From a virus, in the IMG/VR virus record IMGVR_UViG_3300010885_047022, positions 1-64,000 of that record: DNA of 64,000 nt; one strand, given 5' to 3'. Shown piece after piece: positions 38,055 to 48,800 of the stretch (positions within the stretch are counted from its first letter, which is position 1; each line of letters starts with the position of its first letter). Made by a program: the position numbers and the translations under genes. The notes below the pieces were generated by a model. That model did not search any database and was not told the DNA's origin. It was given only the letters and a program-made list of their open reading frames with translations.

Positions 38055-40489
38055 TACTTTTTTACCTTTGCTATTAGCTCATAAGAATAAATTAATGGAG
38101 TTATATTTGTATCTTTATTTTTTATAATTTCTATTTTAACATAAATTTTATTCACAATACTGGGAACTTCAGGACTATTTAAGTAAGCTACACCTGGAAG
38201 TTGATATGATTCAGATATATTTTTATTAAATGCAACCACTTCTGCTATACCTTGATTGTCTAATTGAACTGGAGAAATTTTTATCCAATTACTTCCATCC
38301 GCAGAAATATAATAGTTAATATTTATCTTATTCGAAAAAGTATTATCAATGCTAGTATCTGCTGACAACATTATGGTTTCCACGGGAGAGTCAAAAAGAT
38401 ATGGTGTAGAAACTATTTCTGCTTGATCAGCGTAAGTTTCATAGGTAACGTTTACGTCCCTTATTCCTATTGCTAGTCTTTTTGCTCTATACATTTCTGT
38501 TTGAGTTGAGATTGGAACTAATTTTTCCCAACTCCTAGAAGGACCAGTGTAAGTTATGTGTTCAAGATTTGGATTAGTGATAGTTATTTTAGTGTGATTT
38601 AAATCCCCCAAAATAAGGACATTAGTTCTTAGTATATTTGTAATAGTACCAGGTAGTGGTGCTGTTCCACCAGTGACTCTATACTTAACGCTATCTGCAC
38701 TAAGGATCTGAATTACCTCGACAGAATCAGGAGATCCTCCAAATAATTTACCAGTTCCGTTTGTTGCCGTAATGAGGGCATCTGCTTCAAGATCAGTTAC
38801 ATCTGTCATTCCCTGTATGGTAGCTATCCATGGGCCAGTTCCAGAGACAGAGGTTACTGTACCAGTAGTGCTTATTGGAATACTTAATCTATTAATGAAT
38901 GAAGTGACACCTTGATAGTCTTGACTAGCGTCATTTTCTGATTGAAAATATTTAGCTGGTCTGGTATCTGCATCGTTGGGTGACGGTTCAAAATTTGGTT
39001 CACCTGTCCATTCCATCCCATCGTCAGGATGATCTAGATCAGTTATCCAATTTAAGAAATATTTTTTTTCACCATCAACATTAAAAGTTACGATATAAGC
39101 AGAATAGGTGACTGCTTTTTTCTTTAATTTCACTTTGACTGATTTAGTAATCTTTGTATTTGATTTAAATTCATTAGGCTTACTTAAGAGAGGGATTATA
39201 TTATTTCTATTATATTGAATTTCCTCATAAATTTCTCTACTTAAAATATCTGGATTAAATCTAGATAATCCATAAAATGGACTATCTTTGTCTTCATTTT
39301 CAGAATAGTCAGGTTTCCAGTATACATGCTTTATGTCTATATCCTGTATCGAAGTTTGCTCAAAAGTTACTTCAATCTTAAGTATTTTTCTTTCAGAAAA
39401 TTTAATTGTAGCTTTATTGTAAAAATAGTTTTGTGCCATCTCAACAGTTAAGGGAGCAAAAGAAGATCCTATAAAGATTGACTTTTCTAAAATATTCTCT
39501 GAAGTTCCATCTTCTTTAAATAGTTTAATTTCATTAACTTTAACAAAGTTAGATGAACCAAAGTATGGAACAATGTCTATGGAATTAGCTTTAGTTGCAG
39601 TATTGGATTCCATTGATAGAGTTAATGTCAATGGTTTGGTGATATCGTAGGCAGACCAATTAGTCAATGTGCCCCTACCTTGATTGATGTCTACTGTTGA
39701 ACCGGTAAGATAAGAGAATTCATTATCAGATACTCCGTTTTTATTTACGGGACCATTATTTCGATCAACATTCAATGCCTCGTATTCAAAGTACGTTAAA
39801 GGATTCGAATCCATTACAGCACTTATGGAGCCGATTGTTGGATTGGACTCAAATATATATCTATATGCAGACGTCCCATCTGCATTATCTGCCCTAATGA
39901 CTTGATGATTATTGCCCATGAATCCATTAGAAGTGGTCATACTGATTCGCGTTGGCTGCCATGAACGAGATTTAGCTATTGGAAGAGAAAAGATACCATT
40001 ATATATATGTGGATTAGAATTAATCTTAACTTTATTAAAATCTACTTGGTCGGCATTATCAAATGAATCGCCTAAATAAACTACATCGTTCGATGGACTC
40101 TTTGTATACATCTGCAAAATTTTTGCTTTTGAAGCTATTCTTTCCGCATACTTTTTTTCATTTTCTATTTCACTAGAAAATAAATTAAATGTATTAATTG
40201 TTTTAGCAACTAAATAGTCTACATGCTTTGAGATAACATTCATGTCCTTTGCTAAATCCTGAGAAAATTTATTCAATTTAGAGGATACAGGTGGTTCACC
40301 TTTTATGTAGGGATCAAACTTACTCATTGGACCAGAAATATTTTCATATATTTCTGACAAAAGTTGATTATATTTTTCCATTCTTTCTTGATTTGTTTTA
40401 AAAGAATTTGTTTTTTCTAAAATCATAAAATCTCTAATCTTCAAAAAGATTTGATCATATGCCATTAGGTTAGAGGAGACTTGTGCCAT
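38054..40489 (-). CDS. Large structural protein, 811 residues (tail/baseplate)
   Basis: From the ATG at 40489 (AGGAAA upstream) the product begins MAQVSSNLMAYDQIFLKIRD, with a helical N-terminal 130 residues and a beta-rich remainder containing NWSAYDITKPLTLTLSMES and KINEIKLF-type discoidin-like strands. A central section (KKKAVTYSAYIVTFNVDGEKKYFLNW) is strongly beta. Layout and length are similar to its neighbours, suggesting duplicated tail-appendage subunits. A TTG at 40504 is the alternative start. Confidence 0.7.
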   Translation of the reverse strand: MAQVSSNLMAYDQIFLKIRDFMILEKTNSFKTNQERMEKYNQLLSEIYENISGPMSKFDPYIKGEPPVSSKLNKFSQDLAKDMNVISKHVDYLVAKTINTFNLFSSEIENEKKYAERIASKAKILQMYTKSPSNDVVYLGDSFDNADQVDFNKVKINSNPHIYNGIFSLPIAKSRSWQPTRISMTTSNGFMGNNHQVIRADNADGTSAYRYIFESNPTIGSISAVMDSNPLTYFEYEALNVDRNNGPVNKNGVSDNEFSYLTGSTVDINQGRGTLTNWSAYDITKPLTLTLSMESNTATKANSIDIVPYFGSSNFVKVNEIKLFKEDGTSENILEKSIFIGSSFAPLTVEMAQNYFYNKATIKFSERKILKIEVTFEQTSIQDIDIKHVYWKPDYSENEDKDSPFYGLSRFNPDILSREIYEEIQYNRNNIIPLLSKPNEFKSNTKITKSVKVKLKKKAVTYSAYIVTFNVDGEKKYFLNWITDLDHPDDGMEWTGEPNFEPSPNDADTRPAKYFQSENDASQDYQGVTSFINRLSIPISTTGTVTSVSGTGPWIATIQGMTDVTDLEADALITATNGTGKLFGGSPDSVEVIQILSADSVKYRVTGGTAPLPGTITNILRTNVLILGDLNHTKITITNPNLEHITYTGPSRSWEKLVPISTQTEMYRAKRLAIGIRDVNVTYETYADQAEIVSTPYLFDSPVETIMLSADTSIDNTFSNKININYYISADGSNWIKISPVQLDNQGIAEVVAFNKNISESYQLPGVAYLNSPEVPSIVNKIYVKIEIIKNKDTNITPLIYSYELIAKVKK

Positions 40490-40500
40490 AATATTTCCTA

Positions 40501-43131
40501 TCAACTATTCTTAGCTATTGATGTTAATTTGTCATAATTCGAATCAAAAGTTGCTGTTTTGATTTTTAACAGCACTGAGTCAGCTTTAGCGGGGATATCC
40601 AAGTGAGGGACATTCTTTCTCATTATTAATCTGAATCGTAAATTATAAGGAACATATTCATAAAAAACTTTAAAGGCGGAATTGATAACCTTATTGAAGG
40701 TAATATTTTTTCCATTTTGAATGAATAAAGTTAAGTTGGTATCATAAAATGTTGCACTATATTGAGTATTCGTATAGTTTGTCATATTAACTGCATACGT
40801 TCCATCTGACAATAAAATTTTAACAGGACTATATCCAGTTCCTGCTCCCCTAAATGTAGTTCCTATAGTGGAGCCATACGTACAATTGTTTAGATATGTT
40901 TCATTTATATATGGAATATATTCTAAATTAATAGACCTATTTGAATCAGTTTTAGTAAACTGCTGTCCTGGACCAGAATTATTTCCGTAGTTTTTTGTTA
41001 TATCTTCATATAGATTATATTTAATAAAATCTATTTCGTATGGATTATATGTTATGGTATCTAACGTATAAGAGACACAAAAAATACTTGAGGGTACAAA
41101 AATAGATCTATCTATTATAGATATTTTATTTGAAGTTGAATTGAATGAGTATTCAGATGGATTGCATCTTAAGCCATCTTTATAAAGAGTAACCGATCCA
41201 TTTAAGGCTCTAAATCTTAATTGTGCAGAAAAATCTGTTGTATCAAAAAATGCGATCTCAGAGTCAATTGCTGCGTCTGAGTTTAAGGCCATAGGAACCC
41301 AGTCTGATTCCATGTTTGGAGTTTCTTTGTTCGATATTGAAAGTTCATAAGATAATAAAGTATTTAAATTTAGATTGGGCATTGCGGTACTGGTAGAACC
41401 TTTGAGTACCTCGGCGCGTCCCTTAACAGCTAATACTTGTCCATTCATAGGAATTTTTCTACTCACGAAACATGATTTGTTTAAGCTTGATGAAGTGGAT
41501 TCTAAAAATTCTATTGACTTTAAAGAAAAAATATATTCATAAGAATCTTCAGATTCCTTAGTTAAAAGATCCACTATAGCGTCTTGCGATGTGCCAAATG
41601 ATCGGGACTGTTCATAGAATTGATATTTCTGATCTGACAAATTGTTGCTACTACCCTGTAACATAGATCCCGGATAGGCTAGTGTTTGTTGTGGATTTTT
41701 AGTCATGGATGATTCTATGAAATAATTAGAATAAATATTAGAATAATTTGTATCTAAATTGGATATTATATTATAAAAAAGATTTTTAAATATTGGAGAA
41801 CCAAATAATTTATTTCTATCTTCTAAATCAATATTACTTGCTTTAAACATTTCATTAGAAATCATCTTAGAATAATCATTAAGATCTACAGGAAACCTAT
41901 AACTATAATATTCATTGTCCATATTAAAATTTTTAGATAAACCATTAACGGTATTATTTCTCTTAAAATGCCAATAGACTAAGTCTTGCATTAAACTAAA
42001 TTTTTTACTTCTCTCATTTAATCTTTCGTTAATAAATGATTGAATCATTTTTGAGTTTAATTCAGAAGTTATTGGTGTTGTTTTAGTTCTAATATAAGAT
42101 GATTGATTAAATATAAATATAAATTTATTAATTATTTTTTTCTCAAAAGATATTTCTAATCTTGAATCAAGCATACTTGGAGCTGATAATAATAGATTAT
42201 ATGACTCTGCGGTATTTGAATTTGAAGATGGCGTATTAGGAGGATTAAACGCAACAATCTGTAGGAGTTGTAACCCATTTCCCAAATTTGGATTTATCCT
42301 TATTGTGTCAATGTTAATAGGAGAAGTAAATTCTACTTCAACAGCTGTTTGTGCTCCGTTTATATTGCTATAATTATAATTTAAATATTTTAAATAATTA
42401 ATTATATTTGAAGTTAAAACTATTGGACTTTTAATAGTTAGATTCCAAGAATCTTTTAGATTATCATTAAATAAATTATTAAAATCACTATCAGTAGTTA
42501 TATAATTGCCATAATTTGAAACTGTCTTAATTGATTTAATATTATTAATTACATTTTTATTAGTATAATAATTCCCCATTTTAAGCATTCCGCTAACAGT
42601 ATCTACGAAATAATTCCCACCGTCAACAAATGCAGTATTATCTCTGTCCGGAATAGCGAAATTAGAACCATCGTAAGAGTAATCATATAAATTATTATCA
42701 AATTTTTCAATATAATTGCTATTATATAAATCGTCCTTGCCAGAAATATATTCGTAATTATTAATAAATATTTCTAAATCATTTATATCTTTTTCAATTT
42801 TTTCTATCTCAGAAGAAAGAACATCAACTATTGAATCTAGGGCTAGGCCAGCTGAATTGGCACCTGAATATAGATTACTTAATCGTAATGAAGAATCTCT
42901 AAATAATTCTACTAGAACTTCTTTATTTAGAGGGGTCAAGGTTCCAATAACTGAAGCTGCAAAATTATTCCCAACAGAGAAAGCTGACAATCTACTTATT
43001 AGAGAACCAATTTCAATTTTGTCGATTTTCATGTTTTTAATTAAAGAAGTTACAGTAGTTTTGCTCAAACTAGAAAATGAATTAATTGTATCAGGTAGTT
43101 CTCTTAGCATCTCAGTTCCAACTGTTTCCAT
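40501..43131 (-). CDS. Large structural protein, 876 residues (tail/baseplate)
   Basis: Very Asn/Ser/Tyr-rich. A helical N-terminal part (FRDSSLRLSNLYSG...SIVDVLSSEIEKIEKDINDLE, coiled coil) is followed by beta-rich segments with TAVEVEFTSPINIDTIRINP (discoidin-like) and a long C-terminal part with YKDGLRCNPSEYSFNSTSNK, resembling phage baseplate-associated beta domains. Third of the three similar large proteins. An ATG at 43110 with GGAAC upstream and no overlap is an alternative start. Confidence 0.7.
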   Translation of the reverse strand: METVGTEMLRELPDTINSFSSLSKTTVTSLIKNMKIDKIEIGSLISRLSAFSVGNNFAASVIGTLTPLNKEVLVELFRDSSLRLSNLYSGANSAGLALDSIVDVLSSEIEKIEKDINDLEIFINNYEYISGKDDLYNSNYIEKFDNNLYDYSYDGSNFAIPDRDNTAFVDGGNYFVDTVSGMLKMGNYYTNKNVINNIKSIKTVSNYGNYITTDSDFNNLFNDNLKDSWNLTIKSPIVLTSNIINYLKYLNYNYSNINGAQTAVEVEFTSPINIDTIRINPNLGNGLQLLQIVAFNPPNTPSSNSNTAESYNLLLSAPSMLDSRLEISFEKKIINKFIFIFNQSSYIRTKTTPITSELNSKMIQSFINERLNERSKKFSLMQDLVYWHFKRNNTVNGLSKNFNMDNEYYSYRFPVDLNDYSKMISNEMFKASNIDLEDRNKLFGSPIFKNLFYNIISNLDTNYSNIYSNYFIESSMTKNPQQTLAYPGSMLQGSSNNLSDQKYQFYEQSRSFGTSQDAIVDLLTKESEDSYEYIFSLKSIEFLESTSSSLNKSCFVSRKIPMNGQVLAVKGRAEVLKGSTSTAMPNLNLNTLLSYELSISNKETPNMESDWVPMALNSDAAIDSEIAFFDTTDFSAQLRFRALNGSVTLYKDGLRCNPSEYSFNSTSNKISIIDRSIFVPSSIFCVSYTLDTITYNPYEIDFIKYNLYEDITKNYGNNSGPGQQFTKTDSNRSINLEYIPYINETYLNNCTYGSTIGTTFRGAGTGYSPVKILLSDGTYAVNMTNYTNTQYSATFYDTNLTLFIQNGKNITFNKVINSAFKVFYEYVPYNLRFRLIMRKNVPHLDIPAKADSVLLKIKTATFDSNYDKLTSIAKNS

Positions 43132-45832
43132 CCATGTCTTGAAGTTCGTAAGCTATACCAGCTGTCAAGCTATTGGATATAATATTATAAATTTCTTTTT
43201 GATCTACAAAATAATCTTTTACTTCTTCTGGTATTCTAATTATAACATATCCACCTTTATTATAGGCTTTGCCATTTGGGGAATAAACATCCCAGAATGA
43301 TAGTACCTCGGGGATTGCTTCTATTAACTCATGGTTTGATTTATCTATAGCTATTCCACCGCCCCTTAGTCTTAGGTCTATGGTTTCCGGGGGAATATTA
43401 TATGGGTTATTGGAAACGTAAATAGTGGCTATGGGCAGGGCAAATGGGTCATATTTGGCAGATCTGCTGTCGAAAATAGAATCATCATAAGTGAATCGGA
43501 TAGGAGTATCATACAAATAATCATTAATTTTAATTAAATTATTTGTGTTATTTTCAATATTTTGTTTTTTATAGATATTCTTTGGTATTATATAAATATA
43601 TAGTGGTTGGCCATAGTATATATTGCCTGAATTTAACACAGGATTTAATGGAATTGGTTCTCCATTTATATGATTTAATAAAATATCCTTATTCACTGTT
43701 GTATAATTAACTTTGACTAATTCTGAATTTTGAGGTATAATATTTTTATTGAATTCTATTAAACCATTATAGCAATCAATATCTTTAATGCTAGAATACG
43801 TAACTTCTACCCATTCTGAGGAAATGGATTCTCTAGTATAAATTTTAATCTGAGGCTTAATGATTCCAGCTATTGAATTTTTATTATTCGTAGGATAATT
43901 CCAAGCCAGAATTGGAGTACAATTTACTTTAATTTTATTAGCACTTAGTACTAGTGGAGTTTCATTAATAATATCTTGATATCCAAATCCAAACAATTCC
44001 GAAGACGCTGTCTTAAATTCGTTAATTGTCGTATATTGTGCTGTTAGTTCTTGACCGATATAACTAGTTTTCCAATCACTCCATTTATTCTCGGAGGAAA
44101 TAAAAATCTTCTTCCAGAAACTTCCAGTAGTTAGTGGCAGTGGCCATGCGTTGAACTTGGATAAATTATCATTCATTTTTCCAACTTTAATAGCGGAATT
44201 AGAATTAGTTTTAACAGAATATACCGGAACTATTGTTTTCAGTGGAACATTGGTTGGCTTAAACGTTGTGTTTAATGTTGGGCCAATATATTCATTTTTA
44301 TTTTGAGTATTACCGTCTGCGTCTATTGCACAAACGCCAATAAATATATTGCTGATACCTCTAGACATAATGTCTATATAAGTCATTTGATTTCCTAAAA
44401 ATTCTTTTTCCAAAATATCATAAAAACCATAAATAAATCCGTCTTGATTTTGAGTTTGGTTTTTTACTATAAATGAACCATATCTTAAATCTATTTCTTC
44501 ACTATTTATTGAAGATATTCCTGTTAATTGCGTATTAATTTCAGCAGAGGTTGGCAGTCCATACGGACCCCCATTTTGATCGCATAACAATAAAATCCCG
44601 TCATTAACATCTACTGAGTTTCTTGAATCAGAAAAAATACGACCGTCAATTGTCCTAAGTTTATATCCAGTTGCTAAAGATTTGGTAATATTAAATATTT
44701 GACTTCCGCTATAATAAATTGCTGAAGTAGTTAAGCTGTACTGATTGTTTAATTTTGTTAAAGTTACGGGGTTTCCTGTGACTGCATTTCCATCAGAGGT
44801 AACTTGAGTAATAGCCGCACTATTTAGTGTTATCGACGTTGGCGCGCTTGCAAAATTTATCATAAGATTATCAAAAGTATAAGTTGTATTATCATTTAAC
44901 TTATATTGATTATTTGTAAAATTAATAGTTTTAGTTCCCTGAAAAATTTGAGGATCAGAATAGGTGATTGAAGTAACATAAGAAGTATTCCTAGTCAGAT
45001 TAGAAGTAGTATATGTCTTACTCACATCCAGCGCAGATGTTATTCCAGTGTGAGTCTCCTCAGATTCTATTGTTGCAGTTACGATAGTTTCTCGAACAGG
45101 CGTAACTACTTCATTGATTGGATCTTCGCCAGGAGATTCGACCTTGATACTGGTTCCGTAAGCTTCAATTGCTTTAATGCCAAAACCTTCGCCACTGCCG
45201 TAGTACGCGACTGATCTTCCAACAATTGATATCCACATATATTTGCAGTCTGCTGCGGGCATTCCGCCCATCTGAATTTCAATATTGTTCTTTAATGCGT
45301 TTGCATTTATAAAATGCAGATTTGTTGCGACTATATCAGTGCTGTAAGAAGAGGACCATCCATATGCGTCAATATTAAAATTTCTCCAAAGCGGATTATC
45401 ATCGGCTTCAATAAAAATTGAATTAACAGTCTTTAATTTTAAAGTATTTATTTCAAAGAATATAATATCTCTAGCTTCACTTGGTCCACCAAATCCTGTA
45501 AAAGTAATTTTTCTATATGTCCCATCACCAATGCCAGAAGCAACAACAGCAGCCCTAGCTGCCCTCATATATTTAATAACTTCTGGAACACCTTTTGCTT
45601 CTGCCCAAAGAATCCAATTATCAAAATTTTCGTTATTTTTCCAGAATAAAGCTAAACTCCATTTAGTTTCACTGTCAACTTTTCCATCAATATATCTTTC
45701 TTTATTGCCTTCTTGAAATGTATGTACGGCGTCCATTGTCTTAGATCCATAAAGACCATCTATTGATGCAGTATAGGAACCATAAGCAGATAAAGTATAT
45801 TGTATGTATTTCACATATTCATGAGCAGCCAT
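43112..45832 (-). CDS. Large structural protein with N-terminal peptidoglycan-binding domain
   Basis: Residues 1-65 form a PG_binding_1-like domain (VKYIQYTLSAYGSYTASIDG, YGSKTMDAVHTFQEGN and DGKVDSETKWSLA), unusual at the start of a baseplate protein. A following discoidin-like region contains FGGPSEARDIIFFEINTLKL and MWISIVGRSVAYYGSGEG. The rest of the 906 residues is beta-rich, with a Thr-rich segment near 260-400. It probably sits in the tail tip and could anchor it to the cell wall. Its stop overlaps the start region of the next gene. Confidence 0.75.
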   Translation of the reverse strand: MAAHEYVKYIQYTLSAYGSYTASIDGLYGSKTMDAVHTFQEGNKERYIDGKVDSETKWSLALFWKNNENFDNWILWAEAKGVPEVIKYMRAARAAVVASGIGDGTYRKITFTGFGGPSEARDIIFFEINTLKLKTVNSIFIEADDNPLWRNFNIDAYGWSSSYSTDIVATNLHFINANALKNNIEIQMGGMPAADCKYMWISIVGRSVAYYGSGEGFGIKAIEAYGTSIKVESPGEDPINEVVTPVRETIVTATIESEETHTGITSALDVSKTYTTSNLTRNTSYVTSITYSDPQIFQGTKTINFTNNQYKLNDNTTYTFDNLMINFASAPTSITLNSAAITQVTSDGNAVTGNPVTLTKLNNQYSLTTSAIYYSGSQIFNITKSLATGYKLRTIDGRIFSDSRNSVDVNDGILLLCDQNGGPYGLPTSAEINTQLTGISSINSEEIDLRYGSFIVKNQTQNQDGFIYGFYDILEKEFLGNQMTYIDIMSRGISNIFIGVCAIDADGNTQNKNEYIGPTLNTTFKPTNVPLKTIVPVYSVKTNSNSAIKVGKMNDNLSKFNAWPLPLTTGSFWKKIFISSENKWSDWKTSYIGQELTAQYTTINEFKTASSELFGFGYQDIINETPLVLSANKIKVNCTPILAWNYPTNNKNSIAGIIKPQIKIYTRESISSEWVEVTYSSIKDIDCYNGLIEFNKNIIPQNSELVKVNYTTVNKDILLNHINGEPIPLNPVLNSGNIYYGQPLYIYIIPKNIYKKQNIENNTNNLIKINDYLYDTPIRFTYDDSIFDSRSAKYDPFALPIATIYVSNNPYNIPPETIDLRLRGGGIAIDKSNHELIEAIPEVLSFWDVYSPNGKAYNKGGYVIIRIPEEVKDYFVDQKEIYNIISNSLTAGIAYELQDMDGNSWN

Positions 45833-45850
45833 TACTTATTCCAATCTAAA

Positions 45851-48800
45851 CTACGCATAGTTTTTTATCCTGTTGTAATAGAATCTATAGTCACTGGCGG
45901 CGCCGCCAAAATATCCGGTGAATGTACTGGGATTTGTTATCTTTAGGGCGTCATTTATTGACCAGACATCTTGTTTAATAAATGCATTTTGCAGTGTGCC
46001 GTCATGGACTGATCTTTTAATTGTCTTATTTGAAAAAATAGAAACCGTAACTAATGCATTAGTGACAAATATACGAGTTGTTGGATTATATTCCGTTCTC
46101 GTCCAATGCCACGTTTCTACTGGAATTCGAGTATCTACTGGTGAGGTAGCAACTGTGGTAGGAGGTGCAGTAGTAACTGGTATAGTAGTAGTAGTAGTAG
46201 CAGCAGCTGGAACAGTAGTCGTGGTAGTAGCTGGGGGCACAGTAGTGCGAGGCACGGTTGTGGGAGGTGCGGTTGTGGGAGGTGTAGTGATTGTAGGTGA
46301 ACCACCAGTTGTTCCACTATCATTATTTGGCTTAACGACTACAGAGCCAAAGGAAGCACTCGTATATGTTCCTGTATTAGAAACACCCGCTGCTGCTAAT
46401 ATTGCTGATGTTATACCAGCTATATCTTCTGCGGTTAGGGCAGGCGGTTTCTTTGGATCTCCCGAGAAATACCATATTCTAGTATCTTTATGGATATCTA
46501 TATCGCCAGTATATGGAAACACATTATTTGCGCTTGAGCCAACTGTAGCTCTCAATAATCCTAGATCATCGATAGCTGATTGGATGGATATGCAACTGGC
46601 GCTAACTGATTCTGATTTTCCAGTAGTTTTAGTCGGATTAGTGGTAACTGTTCTTACTTCTTTTAGTGAGGCATTAAATGTGGCAGTTAGGGTAGTATTT
46701 AAAGTTATATTAAATGATAAAGGTTTATCTACGGCTCTTGCGTAATTATATTTAGATATTAAATTAAATGGATAAGATCTAAAAGAATTTAATACATTTA
46801 ATTCATTATTTAGTCTTCGTGTACCAGAAGTGCTATATTGGCTATCAATAATTGCGTAGGCGCCAAAATTACTTGGTATTGTTAACTTTGGAGAAACTTT
46901 ATTTGTATATGCGTAACATTTAACATTTGGATCTGTAACCTTGAATAAGTAATATGATGAAGGTATATTTTCATTGTTAATATTTGTACTCGTATCCACA
47001 ACTGTAGCATTACTTATTGTAATATCAGGATTTGTTACCTCTATAAATATTTCAATATTGGATGATGATAGAGTTTGAACTATTTCCCTTTGTGCAGGTG
47101 GCAAAAAGTTGGTTAGAGATGATTTATAAAAATCAAACATAGAATTATTATTATTTATAATATTTCTGACATATTTAGATTCTAAATTATTAATTGATAT
47201 CTGTGTAAAATATTGTTCTTTTTCATCTTCAAAAAGAGCGTCTTGATCCATAGTCCACGATGAGTCCCACTGTGTAATGAAATTATATAAAGAACTTCTG
47301 ATATCTATAGAACGAGTTGCTTGGCTTCTGCAATATAGGGCATAGGATACTATGTTATATAAAAGTTTAAAGGGACCCTCAACGATACCAGAATACAACG
47401 TAGTTCCACTGGGATCTGCTGCAGTCGGGCCATAGTTTGAATCTGCGACTTGCTCTGGACTATTTACGCTATAAATAGAATTGCAATAGGACATTAGCGG
47501 AAACGTTGTTGCTACAATATTTCCACGCGATAGTGAATCTCCTGTATTCGGGTATGCCAACACTATACCTGCACTATATGCTGATGTAGAACTTGCGCCT
47601 AAATTTAAAAATGAGTTTGCTACTGCTGCATTATTGAAGTATTTATATCTTTTAAAAGCGTTCCCCCTATATGAATAATTAGATCCATATATTCCATAGT
47701 TATCTTTTTCAAAGATACCATCTTGTATTGTCCATCCACCATTTTTAGTATTATCTAATAATACATTAGTATCCACATTATCAATATAATTAGATGAAGT
47801 TGTTGCTGAACTTAAGCTTAATTGTCTATTTAGAGCTGTGGCATTGCATGTCCCATCACTCATATCAATAATCAGAGTTCCATTTTTTCTTAGAAATTCT
47901 TGAAGTTTAGCGTTTTGATTTGCATTTATTGCTGCTGATGGAGACCACGCTAAAACATCAAAATTATTAAGATCATCAATAGAATCTATATTGACCTTCC
48001 AATAAGAGGCCAATGTTTTGTCTGTACCTGTTGCGTTGGGATTAACAAATGTATATTTAGCTAAATTAAACGGAGAGTTTTGTAACCTTGCGAAAACATA
48101 TGGGTTAACAGTAGAATTATTTTCTTGAGTTGGTGAGCTATATAAAACCCCAACATTTACAGTTTTCTGTACAATAGCGCCAGAAGAATCTACTTCTGAA
48201 CCATAGTTAACTTGATCAAAATTAATATTATTTCTTGTCCTGGCAATCATGCGCCAATTAAAAACTTCAAAACTTCTATAATCTTTAATTGCTTTTGACG
48301 GTACAATTATTTGATAGCCACTCTGTTTATTGACTTCAGAAATTAGAGTACGATATTTATCATCTATTTTTTTAATAGAAAAATTATTTTTATCTTTGTA
48401 GTTATCATCTATGACAAATGATTCTTCTGGAACTTCATAAAAATAAGGAACAGCATTTACTGTTTCAGTATAATTTAAAATTAAATTAAATGGATTAGCG
48501 TTGTCGTCGCATTCTATTTTGTCATATACTAGTTTTAGATTATTTGGTTTATCTGAATCAAAAAGAACTATAATTCTATAGGGCCATTGATTACCTTGAT
48601 AGTTATCCAAAGTTTTAAATGGCTCTAAAAGAATTCTATATTTTTTAGTATTAGTTATCGCATCAATATATTCATTGTTATTCCCGTCAATAACTTTTAT
48701 ATTTAGACCAGAAATAGATTCGGCTGGCATATATTGCTTTAAAGATATCAGGGATATATTTGCGGGGCCATTGATAAAATATCTACTCATGTACATATAA

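Noticed and set aside
45918-46745. 275-codon plus-strand open frame
   Set aside because: It is the antisense of the Thr/Pro linker and neighbouring codons of the tail gene; its product is low-complexity Val/Gly with no ribosome site or promoter.
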